A stretch of 6,688 nt of DNA, from assembly GCA_021774995.1 (NCBI GenBank), contig JAJFIM010000364.1:1-6688 (forward strand), read 5' to 3'. Positions 5,084 to 6,688 of this stretch are shown piece after piece; the stretch's first letter is position 1, and each line of letters opens with the position of its first letter. Position numbers and translations under genes: made by a program. Source of the DNA: Alphaproteobacteria bacterium. GTDB taxonomy: Bacteria; Pseudomonadota; Alphaproteobacteria; SMXP01. Below the pieces are notes generated by a model, which ran no database searches, was not told the origin of the DNA, and was given only the letters and a program-made list of their open reading frames with translations.

Positions 5084-5797
5084 TTAAAGCCTAAGAAGAA
5101 TTTGTGCTAATTCATCGGGACGAGACAGCATGGGAGAGTGCGCGGCGTCCAGTGTTACAACTGAGTCGCAGGGCGATTCCCGCACCATCACCTGTTGGAT
5201 TTGGGGATCGAGCGCCCGGTCTTGCGCGCATATGACATATGTGCGCGGAATTTTTCCAAATCGTTTATCTGTTAAAGAGACCGGTTCGCCCGGCGGGGCC
5301 ATATCTTCTGGAACCGTCATCAGCCCCCCCAGGACCGCATCGGCCGCCGGCGCGTCATGACAGAACGCCGCGCCAAATTTGTCTGCTTTCAACGTCGCAT
5401 ATTTTCGATCGTCAGACCACGTTACATTTTCATAGAGCGCGCTTTTCGCGCCCGGTTTGGAGAAACTCCGCACGCTCTGGCCGTCCTGCGGGAGAAAAGC
5501 CGCGACATAAACAAGTTTTGCGACCCGCATTGCCCGCATTTCGGCGGCTTGCGAGATCACGGCGCCGCCCATGGAATGACCCACAAGTGTGACCTGCCCG
5601 CCTTCCCGGTCGATGAGATCGCACACGCTTTCCGCGTAAGACTTGAGTGAACATTCTTCCCCGTCGCCAGCGCGGCGGCCGTGACCGGGAAGATCGCGCG
5701 CAATAACCCGGCGGCCCGCTTGTTCAAGCAGCGGAATTATTTTGTACCAGGACCACGCGCCGTGAAATGCGCCATGCACCAGAATGATCGCACTCAT
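5084..5797 (-). CDS. Alpha/beta hydrolase of the methylesterase / hydroxynitrile lyase group, probable esterase
   Basis: 237-residue cytosolic hydrolase. The N-terminal VHGAFHGAWSWYK (7-19) closely follows the plant salicylate methylesterase (SABP2) and hydroxynitrile lyase family. The catalytic triad is S75 in GHSMGG (73-78), D193 in CAQDRA and H220 in DAAHSPML. The oxyanion region is H8-G9. Hydroxynitrile lyases need a Thr near the N-terminal loop and a Lys right after the catalytic His. Here the loop reads HGAF and the residue after the His is Ser221, so ester hydrolysis is more likely than cyanohydrin cleavage. The start ATG has AGGGAGG just upstream (spacing about 4 nt). It follows the UbiD-family gene by 36 nt with no terminator between, so the two probably form one transcript. 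This would fit an ester whose acid product is then handled by the UbiD-like enzyme, although that is inference. Confidence 0.92.
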   Translation of the reverse strand: MSAIILVHGAFHGAWSWYKIIPLLEQAGRRVIARDLPGHGRRAGDGEECSLKSYAESVCDLIDREGGQVTLVGHSMGGAVISQAAEMRAMRVAKLVYVAAFLPQDGQSVRSFSKPGAKSALYENVTWSDDRKYATLKADKFGAAFCHDAPAADAVLGGLMTVPEDMAPPGEPVSLTDKRFGKIPRTYVICAQDRALDPQIQQVMVRESPCDSVVTLDAAHSPMLSRPDELAQILLRL

Positions 5798-5833
5798 CCG
5801 CCCTCCCTTCTCGTCACTGTTAAGAGGCGGCGC

Positions 5834-6688
5834 TTATTGCGCGGCAAGCGCTTTCGACCACATCCCATCGATCCGGCTTTCCACATCCGCGTCCGGCATC
5901 ACGCGCTCCATTACTTTCAACCCGAGCGGCACCGTGCAATCGACGCCCATGAATGTGCGCGTGTTCAAAGGAATCTCCGCATGCCCGTCATAAGGCCCAA
6001 GTTTCGCCGGCATCCCCATTTTGCCTTGCGCCAAAGGATCAATGTTCATGCCAAGGGCGTTTGGCACGATTAAAAGATCACGGTCCGCCATAAAGCGGTG
6101 CGCCAGCGCCCAATCGCGTTCATGGGGGTCCTGGATATCGATATCTGCGTCATAGATAAAGACATGTTTGCAAAACCCCTGAAGCGCCGTATAGGCCCGC
6201 ATCATGGCGAGTTTTGTTTCGCCAATGCGTTTCTTGTCGATTGAAACATGAACGGTAAAACCGCAGCCTGCGGACGGATCGACATAGACGTCAACCACGT
6301 TAGGCAGAACGGCTTTTAAATCATAGTACACGCGCACGCCGCGAAAGAACGCGGCAATGTTGTTGGTTTCATTCAGAGGCCGCCCGATATGCACATGCTG
6401 AAAGATCGGCTTGGCGCGCATCGTAATGGCGGTGACCTCAAACGCCGGTCTGCGCCGCGCGTCATCGTAAAAACCGTTGAAGGATGCAAACCTGCCCTGC
6501 TTGGCCCATTTAAAGGGGTGGTAGACCCCCTCAATAACAATTTCCGCATCCGCCGGCACATCAACGTCAATGGTTTCGCATTTCACCATTTTGACGGGTT
6601 CGCCCTTGAGCCCGCCAATGGTGGCAAAGTCATTATTATTATAGGGAAGCGCGGAATTGGCGCCTGCCAGAATGAATTCCGGACTGAC
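5834..6688 (-). CDS. UbiD-family (de)carboxylase-like protein, C-terminal 284 residues (start outside window), active-site glutamates replaced
   Basis: The UbiD family catalyses reversible decarboxylation of aromatic, heteroaromatic or alpha,beta-unsaturated acids with prenylated FMN. The frame is open to the right edge. Only the C-terminal part is seen, against about 490 residues in full members. Family landmarks by visible residue are GGLKGEPVKMVKCETIDVDV (25-44), VPADAEIVIEG (44-54), EVTAITMRAKPIFQ (84-97), DADIDIQDPHERDWALAHRF (180-199) and DRDLLIVPN (202-210). In active enzymes the segment after the AEIVxEG strand reads EGPFGE, whose two glutamates are the catalytic pair (E277 and E282 in Aspergillus Fdc1, from memory). 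Here it reads QGRFAS (64-69), aligned by the flanking G and by NGFY versus the usual TGYY, so both acids are lost. The cofactor- and metal-binding N-terminal half is outside the window. No prenyltransferase (UbiX) gene is in view. Confidence 0.9.
   Translation of the reverse strand, partial: VSPEFILAGANSALPYNNNDFATIGGLKGEPVKMVKCETIDVDVPADAEIVIEGVYHPFKWAKQGRFASFNGFYDDARRRPAFEVTAITMRAKPIFQHVHIGRPLNETNNIAAFFRGVRVYYDLKAVLPNVVDVYVDPSAGCGFTVHVSIDKKRIGETKLAMMRAYTALQGFCKHVFIYDADIDIQDPHERDWALAHRFMADRDLLIVPNALGMNIDPLAQGKMGMPAKLGPYDGHAEIPLNTRTFMGVDCTVPLGLKVMERVMPDADVESRIDGMWSKALAAQ

Noticed and set aside
5681..6073. Plus-strand open frame of 130 codons antisense to the hydrolase and UbiD genes
   Set aside because: It is a mirror frame of two well-supported minus-strand genes, with Arg/His/Pro-rich composition and no recognisable domain.

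Overview
The window looks like part of an alphaproteobacterial chromosome. It is moderately GC-rich, with tightly packed genes, G/C-rich third codon positions, GGAGG-type ribosome binding sites and protein families common in sphingomonad-, Parvularcula- and Rhodospirillales-like bacteria. This placement rests on general character and cannot be made more precise from the sequence. There are nine protein genes, the outermost two cut by the window edges. I see no rRNA, tRNA, CRISPR array, insertion sequence or phage gene, and no gene-free stretch longer than about 130 bases.

Left block, minus strand (1-2095): a three-gene operon read right to left. It encodes a lipoprotein-like FG-GAP/VCBS beta-propeller, then a gluconate 2-dehydrogenase subunit 3-like small subunit with a combined twin-arginine/lipobox leader, then a GMC-type FAD dehydrogenase cut by the left edge. 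Junctions are 8 nt and a 4-nt ATGA overlap, so the genes are probably translationally coupled. The likely product is a periplasmic or membrane-tethered alcohol/sugar dehydrogenase complex.

Middle (2220-3615): a plus-strand short-chain dehydrogenase of the coniferyl-alcohol / 3-alpha-hydroxysteroid dehydrogenase type diverges from the left operon. It converges on a minus-strand AhpD-like carboxymuconolactone decarboxylase-family protein with an intact E-C-C-H redox motif.

Right block, minus strand (3728-6688): a UbiD-family (de)carboxylase cut by the right edge is followed after 36 nt by an alpha/beta hydrolase of the plant methylesterase / hydroxynitrile lyase group. Next come a small secreted four-cysteine protein behind a palindrome-rich promoter region, and a cytosolic NMT1/THI5-like periplasmic-binding-fold protein with a CxxCH motif. 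A good intrinsic terminator closes this block.

The families together suggest a catabolic locus for an aromatic or otherwise hydrophobic alcohol, ester or acid substrate: ester hydrolysis, decarboxylation, alcohol/ketone oxidation in the cytosol and periplasm, and a redox-protective AhpD-like protein. That pathway is inference. The two strongest oddities are the UbiD protein, which lacks both active-site glutamates of the family's EGPFGE motif (it reads QGRFAS), and the binding-protein-fold protein, which has no signal peptide but carries a Cys-x-x-Cys-His site and may be an enzyme or sensor rather than a transporter component.
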